Positions 25,167 through 38,877 of a stretch of DNA of 64,000 nucleotides are shown here, piece by piece. Source of the DNA: Diprion similis (Eukaryota; Arthropoda; Insecta; Hymenoptera; Diprionidae); NCBI RefSeq assembly GCF_021155765.1, contig NC_060112.1:12834001-12898000 (forward strand), given 5' to 3'. The notes below the pieces were generated by a model, which was given only the letters and a program-made list of their open reading frames with translations, had not been told where the DNA came from and searched no databases. The first letter of the stretch is position 1. The number at the start of each line of letters is the position of its first letter. Position numbers and translations under genes: made by a program.

Positions 25167-26660
25167 TTTCCACCCTTGAAACACAATATACTATTTCAAT
25201 GCAGGAACACCGGTTCGCTGTCTCGACAGAATAAATCCCTTGAAATGTTAATATTTACCTAGAAATAATCTCCCCAGGTTGATCAAGATCAAGCGAATAT
25301 TAGTGTAGAAAATTGAACTGATCGTGAGTAACGAAATACATGAGTAAGTTAAATATAAAATATAAACTGCGGAGATTCCACATTTCGTAAACGCATATAT
25401 ATATATATACACACACTTGTATACGTCAACCGATTATCAGTAAAGGCCGAATCTGTTCGTAAAAACCGGCATGTGCGATTGCTGACAAGAAGTTGGCGTA
25501 GAAAAAAAAAAAAAAAAACAGGCGGGGAATTTCCGATCAAATGATGTGCAACATGCGTGGTGAAGAAGGAAAAAATCATACAGTCGGACCTCTCTATAAA
25601 TCCGCTCAGCCCCCGAGGGGAACATTTTTTCTAGGAAATGAGATAACCCCTGCCTGGACCTGATGTGAGCAATAAACTGGGGAAGCGGGCTTATTGGGAA
25701 AGGTATTATTGAGAGGTCGGACTGTAATTTGCACACCGGAGCGTCATTGATCATTGTCTGTCTTAATCTTTATCAATTGTTTTCTTTCGCCCCGAAGGAA
25801 TCACGAGTTTCGTTCCAAGAAAAAAAAAAGACCAGTCTCTCATCACGAGCATTAATCAAATATCACTTGCAACTTTAACTGCTGGTTTATCCCATCCTCG
25901 AGTAAAATTACGAATCACGTTACTCAGAACAGAAAAAAACATTACCGGTGATATTTAATAGAAATTACGTCATACTCGTTTGAATATCAGACCAAAGAAC
26001 AATATTTCGCATTCAGTAATTATTTTTACTCTTCTGCGGTTGTATAAACTGCATCCCGATCATTTAAACTAGGCTTGTAAAGCCTAAAAAAAGTCGTTAC
26101 AATATTAAAAAATATTAGGACTTGTTTGTTTTTTATATCTTGAAATTGGCGCACCAGGATAAAAGATTGTAATTATTAACTAAACGACTCGCATATTCCT
26201 TCGAGGATCGCGGATGTAATTTCTGTACAGGTTTATTGGCGTGTATACGTATAAACTGGATTCAGGTTTGACCGTTGCCCGTAAGTACAGACAAAGGTGT
26301 GTACGCACGTAAATTCGTGACGTGGGTAACAACATTTGCCTTTTCATGTGCCGCGAAGATAAATTCAGGGTATTTAGAACCTCGAGTCTGGCAGTTGGGA
26401 AGGGGAATTGTATTCTCGAAAGCCGTCACCATGATCAGTGGGAGGGGAGGAAGAAATAGAGATCATCCGAAAAGCGACCGTCATCGCGGACGGTCCGAAG
26501 GCAACCGGGAATCTCGTAACAAAAACAGCAGCGATCCTCGCGCTTTAATCGCTTTATTGATCGTTCGATCGATCAGTCCTCCGGTGTCCGTCGAGCCTTA
26601 CACCGTGGACAGTGCGGAAAGTGCGGAAAGTTGAAGATAAAGGAACAGTAATCGGGAAAC
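25167..26660. other. Spacer upstream of serpin 2
   Basis: Non-coding. It contains a TA/CA microsatellite (about 25,395-25,417) and an A run near 25,503-25,519. The plus ORF 26,275-26,634 is Arg/Ser-rich, stops before the serpin 2 ATG and is probably promoter or 5' UTR sequence. A TCAGTC at about 26,573 could be an initiator but no TATA box is placed correctly. Confidence 0.45.
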
Positions 26661-29600
26661 ATGTTGATGTACACAGTATTGTTCGTCATCTGCCTCTGCG
26701 TGACTTCAGGTACAGATTGTTGCATTTCATACGCGTGAACACGACGGGACTGTCCATGACCTGAATCACATTGCTTCTTTTTTGTTGAATTAAATGCTTT
26801 CCGCGTTGTTACATCGCAATCGCATTGCACAACTCCCTCGGTCGAAAATTGCTTCGTATAAGCTTTTCGAGTTATGCGCATAACGGTGTAATTCGACGGA
26901 AGTCATTACCGATTTATATGTATAAATGTACTTTGTTTTGAATTTGACAACAGCTAGTGATTAGGAAAGGTCCGATTCTGTCGTTATTTCGAAATACTGA
27001 TCGGGATTTTATAGCAGTTGTATAGGATTGCCGTATACTTATGGAATATCGGTTCCTAAAAAGGTTTCCTGCGTGGCACCTGGTCTTAACGGGTTTCAAA
27101 GGACTCGCCCATACGACTGCCACAGAATAATTTCACTATAGTGTAACTTTTCTATACAAAATTTGCGTCTTACGATGACTTGCGGGTATTTCGGGCATTT
27201 GGTATTCGAACTGTCTCCATAACTCCTTAAGACTTAACGTCGTTTTCAGTTGATCTCTTGCTCATTCTGCAAAGCGGCAAACATTGACCTTGTGGTACTT
27301 ATGAAATTGTCACCGATCGGCAAATAATAACCAAGTCCCAGACAGCTTAAGAAAAGCTGTATGAACACCGCGAAATCCGGTAATAATTGAAATTAATCTT
27401 GTAATTCCTTAACGCAACGTTGTGTTTATGTGATCGAACGACGGCGAGAGGAAGGAATGCTTAAGGTTATTGTTATAAAAGGCTACTAGAAGTTGAGTTA
27501 ATCTCATGTAGGCATTGATTACTAGATCAACTCTTTTCACAGCCACAGATGGCCGTAAATGACGCGGAAAGATAATGAATAAAATTTTTCATGACAAAAC
27601 TCCAATCGAGTGCTTGGAGGCCTGTCACGGTTAGCCTTGACTCGACGCTGAATGCTTCATAAACTGGGATTTCCCAAGGCGCACAACACATGACCCTCTG
27701 GAAGACCGCGTTCCATTTAACTCGTTTCTTTCATTTATTTTTTATTATCCGGTCGAAGAATTTCGCTCTCTCTCTCTTTCTCTTTCCGCTTGTTTTCCCT
27801 CCGACAATCAGATTATATTAATCTCAAAATTGCTATGGGGAAATCCTTTTAGAATGTTTTATAGCTTGGTATTTTATTTTTCAGTTGCACCTGCGATAGA
27901 TCCAAATGACGCCGATAGATTCAACTTCTTCGACATTGAACTTCTACAGGTATAAATATCGGAAAAACGCTTTAATCACCAAACCGAATCCAGGTAATGT
28001 GTTGACACAAAGTCGTTCATTTATGTAATCTGTTATTGTAAGGCTCTGACTGGGGAAGGCGAGGGCAATATTGTCCTGGCTCCGGCAAGCGTGAAGGCAG
28101 CATTGACCGCTCTGGTTGAAGGAACTGGTGGCCGTACTGCCAGCCAAATCCGTGACACGTTAAGGCTACCCTCGGACCCACGGAGCCTGAGGTTGGCTGC
28201 GGAACGTTCACTGGCTCCCTTCAAGGTGAGATACCTACATGCCTCGGATTAACTCAGTCTTACAATTAGATATTTGTGGACGAAAGTCATTTGGAGAGTT
28301 ACCGTTCATCGGCACTTACGGAATGCAAACCAGCGTCGAATTGTGCGACTAAAATGCAACCGATTGATTTTTGTTCAAGGTAAAAAGGGTCGGTGCTCAA
28401 TTGGATCTTGCTACACGTATCTGGACCGGAACTGACGTCAACCTTACCCCAGAGTACAGTGAGATTTTGCGGCGACACTACGATAGCGACGTTCAACCAG
28501 TCAACTTTGTCGACGCTCTGAGAACATCTGATTTAATAAACAACTGGGTTCGCGAAAAAACTAGGGGACACATTCAATCCATCGTCGAGCCTGGTAAGAC
28601 CTCTTTCTTTTGCAATTTTACATCGGGGTTAATATGATCTGGATAGTTTCGAATGGTCATTAAACATTCGCAATGTCATGATGAATGCCATCGGTACATT
28701 TTGCTGAGAGGTTATTGATTCAGCAAATACATTCGGGAGGCGACCAAAAATGACCTTGTTGTTAGCTGCAACAAGTCAGTGTTCATTGGAAATACTACAG
28801 ACACGAGATTCGTATTACATTCCGTGAAATGAATAAAAACATGACAAGAAGAAACCGGTTACTCGGCCCATCTCCATAAATATAAAATTTGATGACATAA
28901 TGTTATTACATATTGACACTGAAATGTCTAACAACAAGAGTGATGCATGCTTTTTGGTGTACCCTAAATGGACTTGAAAGTCATATAATCATGTGCGTAA
29001 AAGATACTGAATTTTTCTTCTCAACTGATAACAATCAACATCGCAAACTTGTGTGTACCAGTAGAATGTCAAACCGTACACAGGTTTCTTCAGCAAAAAA
29101 TTTTTTGCATAAAGAAATCTTACCGAATTGCAAGTTACACCACACTGTAAACATCGGTAAAACGTATGTAATTACAGGCAGTCTTGGTCCTCAAGTGAGG
29201 CTACTACTGACGAATGCGTTGTACATGAAGAGCACCTGGAAGATAGCATTCGATCGGAGTTTGACCAGATCCAGATGTTTCCAGGTGCCAAATGTCGGCT
29301 GTCAGAAGACCTATCTTATGGAGAGCCTCGGATATTATCCGTACGCCTACATTCCGTCCTTGCAGGCTGAAGCGATACAGATTCCCTACTCGGTGAGTGT
29401 ATAAAGGACTTTTTCAAATATTCAAACTTTCAGGAGGTACTTGAATTCTTATCCTCGCTCGACTTTGAGTGTTGAGATTGTCGTATGATCAAACGTTTAA
29501 ACTTTAATATTTCTAGGATGGGGAACTCTCTATGTTGATTCTACTTCCTGAGCGCGTCGAGGGCGGACTACAAGCGCTCGTTAAGGACTTGTCTCACACT

Positions 29601-31785
29601 TCGCTGCCGCACATCGTTAATAGTCTACAAGAAACGGAAGTCGTCTTGTTTATGCCGAAGTTCAGCATCGATACCAAGATGAATTTGCAATCAACTTTAC
29701 AAAATGTACGCTTACCGTGATACGAAACCACGAGTATTAAACATTCGCCTGTATGTTCAGACTCACATCAGAAAAGGAAGACCTTGGTTAAAATAGAAAA
29801 AAGGTCGAACGAACTATGATTCAGAGTTTCATTCTGGCTAAACAGATTCTGCTTTTTATTTTATACTCATAACCGGTGTGAGTTTGTGTCGGCATTCGAA
29901 CAAGGTACTGAATGTCAGTGAGTATAATAATCATTTAGAATCGACGATACCTGAAAAATTTCGCACGGATGCGTGATGACATCATCGAATGCTAGAGGTA
30001 TCCTGTTATCGAGGAATTTTTTCGCATTTAAATGTGGTCTAGTCAATCAGCACTGCCTTGTATCGATTAAAAGAAAATAATGAAAGCTTTAGTGGGCGGA
30101 ATTTCATTTCATAAAACTTTCTTTTCCGCAGCTTGGAATCGTAGACCTATTTGGCCTGAATGCCAACATTTCCGGAGCTGCAACTAGCCCTCTTGAGGTA
30201 GGGGATATACTGCACAATGCGAAGATCGAGGTGAACGAGGAAGGAACAATTGCATCAGCACTTACAGGTAAGCTCTGCAAGAGTGTATAATACATTCACT
30301 ACAGCCAACGAACAGAGGGCAAGAAAATTGTCGAGCTCTGTTTTATCCAGTCGTTTCTATTCGCGACGGTCTCCCGCTATATCCATGAAGAAACAAAATT
30401 TATCCAAAGAAACTATAAAACAAAGTAACATACCGCATAATAAAGAAGTTGCAATTAACGCCAATAGATAGTGTCGAGCCCAAACGAAAGCTCGCGTCTG
30501 AAGTTTGCCGATAAAAAATTGACTTCTGTTCGATGTTTGCTCGCGTCAAACTTACCTGGCGCAAAGGCTTACCGTGATCAAGAAGGCTGTTCCTTCGAGG
30601 CGAGGCTCTTCCATTGCACATCGGTTGAGTTGACCCTTGCGATTGCCCCAAACGCGGGCACTCGTGCGTACAATTTTTGAGTGTTGGGACTTGCGTTCGC
30701 GCGGTCCCTGATATTTCCATAGTAAAACTATCATATTTTAATAGTCAAACTATGAGAACCTCGCCTGTAGCCTCGCAGGCTGTGTTTTTATAGGAAATGT
30801 CTCGCTTATCCGACATAATTCCGCAAAAGTTCAAGTCTCAGTAGCCACTTCATCCGTTTTTCATAGATTGCAGTAACCAGAAGTATACCTCTTTTCATAT
30901 AATTACATACATTAAATAATTCTGCTTCTTGATACGATGTTATCTATAATGAGAAAACTTATCACATATATGAACGGATGAATAATTGTCCGTCATAACA
31001 AAGATTATATTACATGTACCTGAGCTGTATGTATGTGTATACGTGTATAAACGTTGTTCGAGATCGAGTAGAGTTATTATTTGAATTCATTTTCTAGTTC
31101 GAAATGTTTCGATAGCAAAATATTATTCAAGGCGTAACTGCTTGTCATTTCGCATTGCAAACCGATTTAACTTACCAACATACCTAATGGATCACGTTTC
31201 TAGGCTTAAAGGCTGTTAGAGAGGAATTATACATACAACGATGAATTGACGATCCGTTACAAAGTGTTCGTTCTTTATGTTTTCTTTTCTTGACTCTTCG
31301 TATCGTCTAACACACACAATAATAATTCGCTGATCATCAACCGCGTTGATTGATCACTAAAACGTCGTGTATGGCGATAATTAATTAACCATTGCCTACT
31401 CTCACTGAAGAATTTTTCGTCTTTGCAGGCTATAATCGGGATTTTTAGTAATTACTGACCGATATATTTTTTCGTCTATTACCTAAGAATTATTCTAAGC
31501 GATTCCCTTTTGATTAAACTGCAGAATAGAGAATATTGACAGAAGCACAATTGAATTTGGACGTTTACCTGAACATTTACTTCACTCAAAACTTTTAACC
31601 TATATGTCTAATAATTGAATATTCGCTTTTTCTAAGGAATTGCGGTTGTACCACTGATGGGTTCCACGGTTCAGACTTTCCGAGCCGATCGTCCGTTCAT
31701 ATTCATCCTGCGGGACGGGGCCTCAGGTGCTGTGCTTTTCGCGGGACGAGTCGTGAACCCAGACTTGGTGGATTCGGGAGCGTAA
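26661..31785 (+). CDS. Serpin 2: secreted serpin, eight exons, 399 aa
   Basis: Exons are 26661-26709, 27885-27949, 28043-28225, 28380-28593, 29178-29392, 29517-29705, 30132-30267 and 31637-31785 (1,200 nt, phases consistent). Exon 1 encodes the signal peptide (MLMYTVLFVICLCVTS). Serpin landmarks: GNIVLAPASVKAALTALVEGT, NNWVREKTRGHIQSIV, VRLLLTNALYMKSTWKIAF, and the C-terminal RADRPFIFILRD...GAVLFAGRVVNPD. The hinge is EEGTIASALT (341-350). Counting from P17 E341 places P1 at L357, in the sequence VVPLMGS (M358 is the alternative), suggesting a chymotrypsin- or elastase-like target. Three successive exons have the same sizes as in serpin 1 (183, 214, 215 bp) and the loop intron is at the same phase-1 position, so the genes are tandem duplicates. 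Length is normal for the family. The last intron (1.37 kb) contains a U1-like snRNA sequence on the same strand. Confidence 0.94.
30548..30711 (+). ncRNA. U1 snRNA-like gene or pseudogene, full length (164 nt)
   Basis: The sequence opens with AAACTTACCTGGCG, matching the U1 5' end (canonical AUACUUACCUG) that pairs with 5' splice sites. Colinear U1 landmarks follow: loop I GTGATCAAGAAGG (usually GAUCAYGAAGG), loop II CATTGCACATC (U1A site, usually AUUGCACCUC), GAGTTGACC, CACTCGTGCGTACAATTTTT with an Sm-like site, and a final GGGACTTGCGTTCGCGCGGT stem. Its 164 nt equals canonical U1. Some stem changes are compensated (A-U replacing G-C in the long-range helix), others are mismatches. Loop I and loop II each carry one change in the protein-binding sequence. 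There is no A tail or target duplication, so it is not an obvious retrocopy. It sits inside the last intron of serpin 2. It is either a diverged U1 variant or a decaying copy. Confidence 0.85.
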
Positions 31786-31831
31786 ACGAATTTTATCACG
31801 GCGTCGCCCCGTATGCTCCGCAGAAGTGTAT

Positions 31832-31837
31832 AATAAA
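31832..31837 (+). terminator. Poly(A) signal AATAAA of serpin 2
   Basis: Canonical hexamer 47 bp after the serpin 2 stop codon. Confidence 0.75.
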
Positions 31838-34800
31838 CATGGAAATATTGTATAGATTTTCGCTTGTATAAATACGGGAAAACTGTTATAACAATTGCAA
31901 TTTTTATAATCAAATTAAACCTTTTTTCGTTACTGTAGTCCATAAAAAGTAATTCAACTGAATTTGGGGCGGCGTTGATTAGTCGAATATTTTATTTTCG
32001 TTGCATTTTCGTCATCATAAAGCTTTACTTATAGTCAACATGAAAATTTGCAGCTATTGACGTGGCGTCGCGACGACGCATCGGCAAAAGCTGCACTTGT
32101 CGGGCGTCGCGACGCCGTCGAACAATAACTATAATGTAAGCGCCTTGACCGACGACGCTCGGATTGCGTCACGACTAGTGCTAGTACGTAACGAATTGTT
32201 TCTACAAGTATCGCGGTTCGATTATGCCGTGTATCTATACTTTGACTATACTTTGCTTCTTTAATTGTAATTATCGTTATTTTGATCAATACTATTATGA
32301 TGATTATCGTCTCTGTGAGCACCATGACAATAAATTCTATTTACCAACGTAGCATATTTTTTTTCATAGTTCTGATTATTTTCTCATGTTATTGCATATG
32401 CATTTCTTAACAATATAAACTTCTGGTTTACCTCTCCTTTTTGTCACGTTGCTATGCCCTGTGTTCTTAGAGGTCAATAATGTTTTGATGTAAATACACG
32501 ATTTCCCCGAACATTTTTTAAGATTGTATTAAAAAACAGCGGTGGTACGCGTAACTTATGTTTAAAAAGCTGTATAAAACTTTGTCTAATATCAATATGT
32601 ATAAAGTTTAGAGAGTTTTAAACCCCGGGATTCGAAATGTTAAACGTATAATTCCAAACCAAATTCGCTGTTCGTATCAGGTGATAACTACAATTCTGAT
32701 AACAGATAGGAAGTCTCATATATGTACATATAGCGATGCGAATACGAACGAAATTTAGAGTTTCCTACTATTTATATTTCGTTTATTAATTCAGGCCAAG
32801 GCCTACATGTTAAATGACAAGTAATCTGCAATCCTATTGTACGACCTCTTTATAAACCAAATCAAAATCTACGCTTATTCATCTTAACACTTGTTTAATA
32901 TGTTATCTTTGACAGGAGATGATCGACTATCACGGAGAAAATGAGATGTGACAGGTGGTTGAATAGAATGGTAAAAAAGTTAAAAAGAATTATGTACATT
33001 CGCTTTGAAATTAAGTTATAATGAGTTACTCCCACCTAACGAGATCGGATAGTTTTACATAAATATCCATTTGATTGTTAGATATATGTAGCTGTGTGAG
33101 GCGTTAATAATGCCATTCCTTAATTAATTTTTTGCATGGTCATCTAATCAGAGCGAAATATTGCCAGACGCTGAAAAAACAGTCTTGCATTCACAATTCA
33201 TATTAATCTATAGACCTATAATTGGATAGCGATAAGAATTCATTTGGCCTGTAATAAAACGGAGCGACAAACCTAATTATTATAATCGAATATCACCTTG
33301 GCGAATTCGCACTCAATCGAATTGACCGTAATTTAAATATTTCACTGACACCGAAACTTGAAAATGGTTTATCTCTAGCAGAATGTGAAGAAAATCTAGC
33401 TAAAAAACAGATCAAAACTAACCCACGAAAAAATCCGTAGGGTTGACCTTTCGTTAAAAAAATTCTAGCACGTAGGTACTGTTTCGAAGATATCAAAAAA
33501 TCTACAAGGAATTTTTCTTATGCGAAATTATCTCGTCTTTCTCTTTTGTTCTGACACTTTTTCTGCAAGAATCGAATTGAGAAAGATATTGGCGAAAAAT
33601 TATAATTTCAAAACTAAATTGTTTAAACATTCATCGGAGACAAGAATTTGGTGGTAAAATTTCGCAGGTAGCCTCTTTAGACACAAAGAACACTATTTGT
33701 CAAAGTTTACTTGGACCAGAATTTCTGGTGGATTAATGTCAGATTTCCTCTACTAACGTAACGTCGGCGCCATCCTACATATTTATACAGTAATATAAAC
33801 TCTCATCCGATGTTTACCTCCGTTTGTTCCACGTGCAATGCGTGTATCTTGTACTATGAACCGTGCGAGTTTGAAATGTCTACATATTTTCGTATAACGA
33901 ATTCAAGAGGAGAATTATAATAGGCTGTGAGTGCAATTTAAAAGAAAAATATTTCACAGACGACTTCAAACGACAAATAAATATGTAACAAAACAAAAAC
34001 AGTTTATTTATGTTTTAAAAATTACCGGCTGCAGGCACTTAAAGCCTTTTTCAATTCTCCTCTACAATTAGTTTGCACTTTGCAGCTGACTGCAATGAGA
34101 TAGTTCAATTATATGACACGAAATTAGTCTACACCGAAAACTAGACCGCAATTAATTTCATGATTGAAAATGGTGTTGTATTATAGAATGTAGGGTTATA
34201 CATATATGGTGGTGACCCAATTAACACATGCTTGTTACAGGATCGTGTGTTTTGGACCGTCCTTGTGCTACAATAAATCATTAAATTATCCGGAAGTCCA
34301 TGAAATCTGAAAGTATACGTTGGATTAGTGATTTTTATTTTCTTCACACTTTCCAAGAAGTTTTCACCTCCAATTTTATTTGTTTTTTATTATAAATTTT
34401 TCGTTTAAATCAAATTGACGAGTATGACAATCGACGAAACGCGTGGTAAAAATTTAGGAGAAATAAGATCAAGTTCTAGATTCGACGGAACATAATATTT
34501 ACAGTAACAGAACACGTGTTCTGCTGGCTGTGTAAATAGTGCGCGTATATAGATAGCCGATTATAGTGAGTAGCGGCAACCGAGTCATTATAGATTGGAG
34601 CGAGGAGATGATAAAGAAGTAAATACGATTTAAAAAAAAATTTAACCTCCACGAAGATTGCGTAGGTAGCACGTTTCTTCTCCCTCGCTCCAATCGTTTC
34701 GCTGCATTGCTTTCATGCAGAAAGAATCGACCGCAAATTTGCTATCTTATTCAAGTGCGCAAGGCTGATGATATTCGCTATTTAATTGAGGGTAAAGTCG

Positions 34801-37440
34801 CTGTCGGGACTTTTCGATAATCCGAGAACGGTATATTTCGATGTTAAGCCACTGTCGGGACTCCGATGATTTCGGTATTCGAAAACAATAATTAGGTGTA
34901 ATATGTAACCGACGATTAGCTTTCACGATACGTCACGAGGCTTCTAAGCGAGTATGAAATTATTATACTGCTCTTGTTTCAAATTGCAGACGAGCTTCTA
35001 AACCGTGCTGTGAAAATTAATTTCTACGTTATGATGTCTGAAGTAAGAACGGTATTTATTTGGTGTACTTTTGCTTTTAGAGCTGGGAAGAGCTCGCTGC
35101 AGCTCAATGGGAGACCCGAAACCCGTCAATTAAATTCTATTTTTATCCCTAAATAGAGAATATCACAAAAGACAACAGATATTTTATTCAACTTTTTTGA
35201 TCCGTTTCGTCATGCCATTCTTTTTCGAATTTTTGGTGGTATTCTACTAGAGGTAAAACCAAATTTAGACTAGTACTTATTGTATAAAAAAATCCTAAGA
35301 CTCTGGAACGAAAATCAATTTCGAGAGGGGAATTTTTCTCTTAATTTGATATTTTTTGAAAAATTTGAGATAGTGGGTTCTCATTTAGAACGAATATTAA
35401 AATATACGAGTTTCGTATATCGAGCAAGGTCATATCTTCCGTAAGTGTGAATGTAGTAGTAAATCAACTAACAATTAAAGTGCCCTAAATCCTTTGTACT
35501 TCTCGATTTAAAGATAATTGTTTAATTTGTAGGTTACGTTAGCAATTATTCAAAATATGAGATATGATCTCACGAGATGGAGGTTTACCGAATGGATTTA
35601 AGCATTATTCGATTAGCCAAATTTTACCTAAGCATCTTATTGTTGGCGTATTTACAGTGAAAATGATGGGATTCTTGTTAGACGCCAATGACGTAAGGAA
35701 GGGAAAATATATAAATCTGGAATGTGATTGAACAGTCAATTGATTAACTGTAGTTAAATACAATAAACTTACTAAGGTCGTATTCACTCAGGCTCATAAT
35801 ATACGTAACTCAGCTCATGCCTTTAAATTTTTTTTTTTTATAAAAACCGATCAATTTTACCATTTGGAAAAAAACAGTTTCACGTAAAGAATTTCAAATT
35901 TGTAGCGAAATATTTTTAAATTGGGAGAAAAATGGACCGTATGTGATTGGAAACTTACTTTTTATACTTTCAAGCCAACTTTCCACTGCTTCTTGACGAG
36001 CAACATCAAAATTAAGATTTTTCTCAGAATTTTGAGGGTTTTTGTTACGATAAAATCACTATCCTTCATTTTTTTCCATCTGCAAGAAAAGCACTAAAAA
36101 TTAGAAAACGAATGTCATGATATCGATCATTCGAAGAAGCCATGCCATGATTCTGATTGAACAAAGAGCCAAAATTATATTTTTTTTAATTGATGGGGTT
36201 GAGGTATAAAAGCCTTTCAGGAATTTGAAGAATTAATCGTGGATACAGGATAGATGCCGGCGATTTACCGCAACGTATTACGCATAAAATTGTGGCATGG
36301 GAGAAAACCGCTGGCTTCATTTCCGGATTATATTAAGCCATTCGTCGTCTGGTCAACGGTACAAGTAACCATACGAATGGAGAAACGGCTAAAATAAAAA
36401 AAGTAATTCATCTTTGTGGCGTACTTTCTACTAAAAAACAAGTATCTGTTATTTGTAATTGGAAATCTCAATTTATTAACCCCATCCGAAGTCGGTGAAT
36501 GAGTAAATCTTGGAATTCACTATAATTATTCGTTGAATGAATTTTATCCGCTTCGATTTTACCGGACAAAATTCATAATTTCTCGATCAGAATTATATAT
36601 AAAAAATTATAATATTGATATTTTTCCTTATGGCATTACTACATAAGAATCTTATAAGTTTTTGACATCTTTCACATAATAAGGTTGAATAAAAGCACGT
36701 CGGCTTATTACTGATCTTCCAACATCTTCTGTTTGAATTGAAATGGTTGTAATATTTGTTCTTTTTTTCACGACTTCTCATCGCAGAAAAGTTGTAACGG
36801 TTATTAGTGGTTTATTAGTAATTTTTTGCCCGAGAAAAGTGGTGACTTTCAGCATTCATCTATTAGTAGTTCTATACACTCAAATAAAATGCCTGTATTC
36901 GTGCATCATTTCTCATAGAAGATAAATCGCAATGCCTATTTCGCATTCATTCTGCAGTTTTGATGGGAATGAAATACTAATTTTTGATTACCTTACTTAA
37001 CCTTTATTTCGAAGAAATACAGAGTATCATGTTAATTATAAACTTATGTTGAAAATTACTCATTTTTGCGATAAGCGTTGTGTCGAATATAATCCTTACT
37101 TGCAAACTAGAAATCTACGTGTTCACACTTGTTTTAGAATTTTTTTATAAGCAAAGCGGAGTTGGCGTTTATGCCTGCAGCATTAATTAAAGGATTGCAG
37201 GTATTGCAAATGAGATGTTTTTAATTGCTAAGAGTATACAAAAATATATTGTAAGATTTGTGAAAGCTTACAATGTTTGATACAACATGAAATAATTTAG
37301 TGAGTACAGTACAATAAATATGTAATTACTTAATTAATAAACAATATAATTAAATTTTGTTAATTTGAGTTGTTCGAAGTGAGTGAGAATATCAATAGCG
37401 AGGGAGGGTGTGGGAGGGGGGGGGGGGTCTTAGAACTACA
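31838..37440. other. Gene-poor AT-rich region
   Basis: No gene supported over 5.6 kb. At 32,060-32,160 there is a short CpG-rich patch with two copies of GGCGTCGCGACG (32,064 and 32,103), the second a perfect 14-bp palindrome. A 13-bp inverted repeat (GATTGGAGCGAGG) brackets about 100 bp at 34,593-34,695. A TATA-like box with a 46-codon ORF lies at 36,205-36,393 (listed separately). The other ORFs look like chance. Confidence 0.55.
36205..36393 (+). other. TATA-like box followed by a 46-codon ORF (weak candidate)
   Basis: GGTATAAAAGCC at about 36,204-36,215 is a good TATA match. ATG at 36,253 opens 46 codons (MPAIYRNVLRIKLWHGRKPL and on) to a TAA at 36,393. The peptide is basic, with no signal peptide and no recognised family. 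The spacing fits a short transcript, but an ORF this size is expected by chance. Confidence 0.15.
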
Positions 37441-37570
37441 GATCTATTAAGTGAAAATATTTTACATGAGATGTTATGACTAAAGTAATATTTAAGTTAG
37501 ATTTGAATCTATTACTAGGTAAATATGTTTTACGTGAGATATTATGTTTAAAGTAATATTTAAGTTAGAT
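37441..37570. repeat. Two-copy tandem duplication, about 68-bp period
   Basis: Both copies end in AAAGTAATATTTAAGTTAGA (ends at 37,502 and 37,570). They share ATCTATTA at the start and TTTTAC(A/G)TGAGAT in the middle. A G run (37,416-37,427) precedes them. Confidence 0.75.
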
Positions 37571-38846
37571 AACCCTTCGACACCGAAAAAGTTCCATACT
37601 ACGAAATATACTTTCACTTTTCCCAAAACTCGACATTACGACATATCTGTTTTCGCAACGTTGCACCGCAGTACACAGTTTTTTCATTAAAGTTTCGGAT
37701 TCCTGATTTCTCTCCGTGCAATGGCGTTTATCGCAACTTAGAATTAGAGCAACGAAAGAGATGCTTTCCGGTCCAAGCTTGCGAAAACAGTTGTCACCGG
37801 CGATATGAAGGTGAGAATCGGAATCCCTGGGCGAAGACCGGGATGCACGTGGTCGTCCCCTCGTCATAATTACATGGTCGCGGAACGAGGCTACGGACGA
37901 GGGACTCGGTGCGTCAACCCGGGACGGTAGTTTCATCATCCTTTTCTCCCGACGCCGCGACGCGACGGCCGAGGCACGCGCGCGCAGCGGGGCTTTTCGC
38001 CGTCTGCTATTCGCACTGACAATGAAACAGATGTCAGTGGTGAGTGGTTGGTGCGGTAGGTTCGCAACGTCGCTCCGTGACGCGGTTGCGGAATCAAAGA
38101 CAATCAAAGCCCGTCAAAGACCAGACGGCGGATAAACGTATCCTTAGAAAAGCGCACTAATCGTGGAATTGCGAAGCGCTTAGCGTCGCCGACGGAATAC
38201 AAGGAAAAGCGAGGCGACCAGACCTGAACGGCCAGCGTCTTCCCCCTAGTCGGTAGTCGGCCCGCGACGACGTACGTAAATACATACACGTTTACCATAA
38301 TCGCTGTGTACACGAAGGACGCGTTATATATACCGGCTAGATGCTGCCGTGGTGGTTAATAGAGCAGGGCACGCCGAGCGGAGCGGATATTCGACAGCAC
38401 TCGAAAAGTAGGAGAGGAGCTGCCGTCGGTAGCAAATCGTGGAAAATACGATCGGGCGTAGGACGATAGTCGGTACAACAAACTTACTGATACATCTAAC
38501 GAACGGCCGGCTGCCCGTCGTGCAGTACTCCGTACCACCGATGTCAACACGCGCATAGATGGCACACGATCATTCTGTCTGCATCCGACGGATACTCTGT
38601 GTTGTGCACCTGCGGAACTTCCCGGAGATCTTGACCAGTCTGCTGACGAGCAGTTGATTGATCATGGGAATCGCGGTGAGGAAGAAGCACTAGGATTGTA
38701 GATAATTACGGATACTTTCGTTTACGTTAGTCAATTACTGACTCACTGCCCTACCCGACCTGTGATATATTTATCGTTGTTACTATACTATTACACTTAG
38801 TACGCTATTGCATCTATTATTACTCGCAATTGTTATTGCTGCATCA

Positions 38847-38877
<31 letters not shown>

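Noticed and set aside
26275-26634. 119-codon ORF just upstream of serpin 2
   Set aside because: Arg/Ser-rich, ends before the serpin start and has no family match; more likely promoter or 5' UTR.
37565-38107. 180-codon minus-strand ORF
   Set aside because: Arg/Ser-rich composition in a GC-rich promoter-like region, no splice sites supporting a gene and no recognisable domain.
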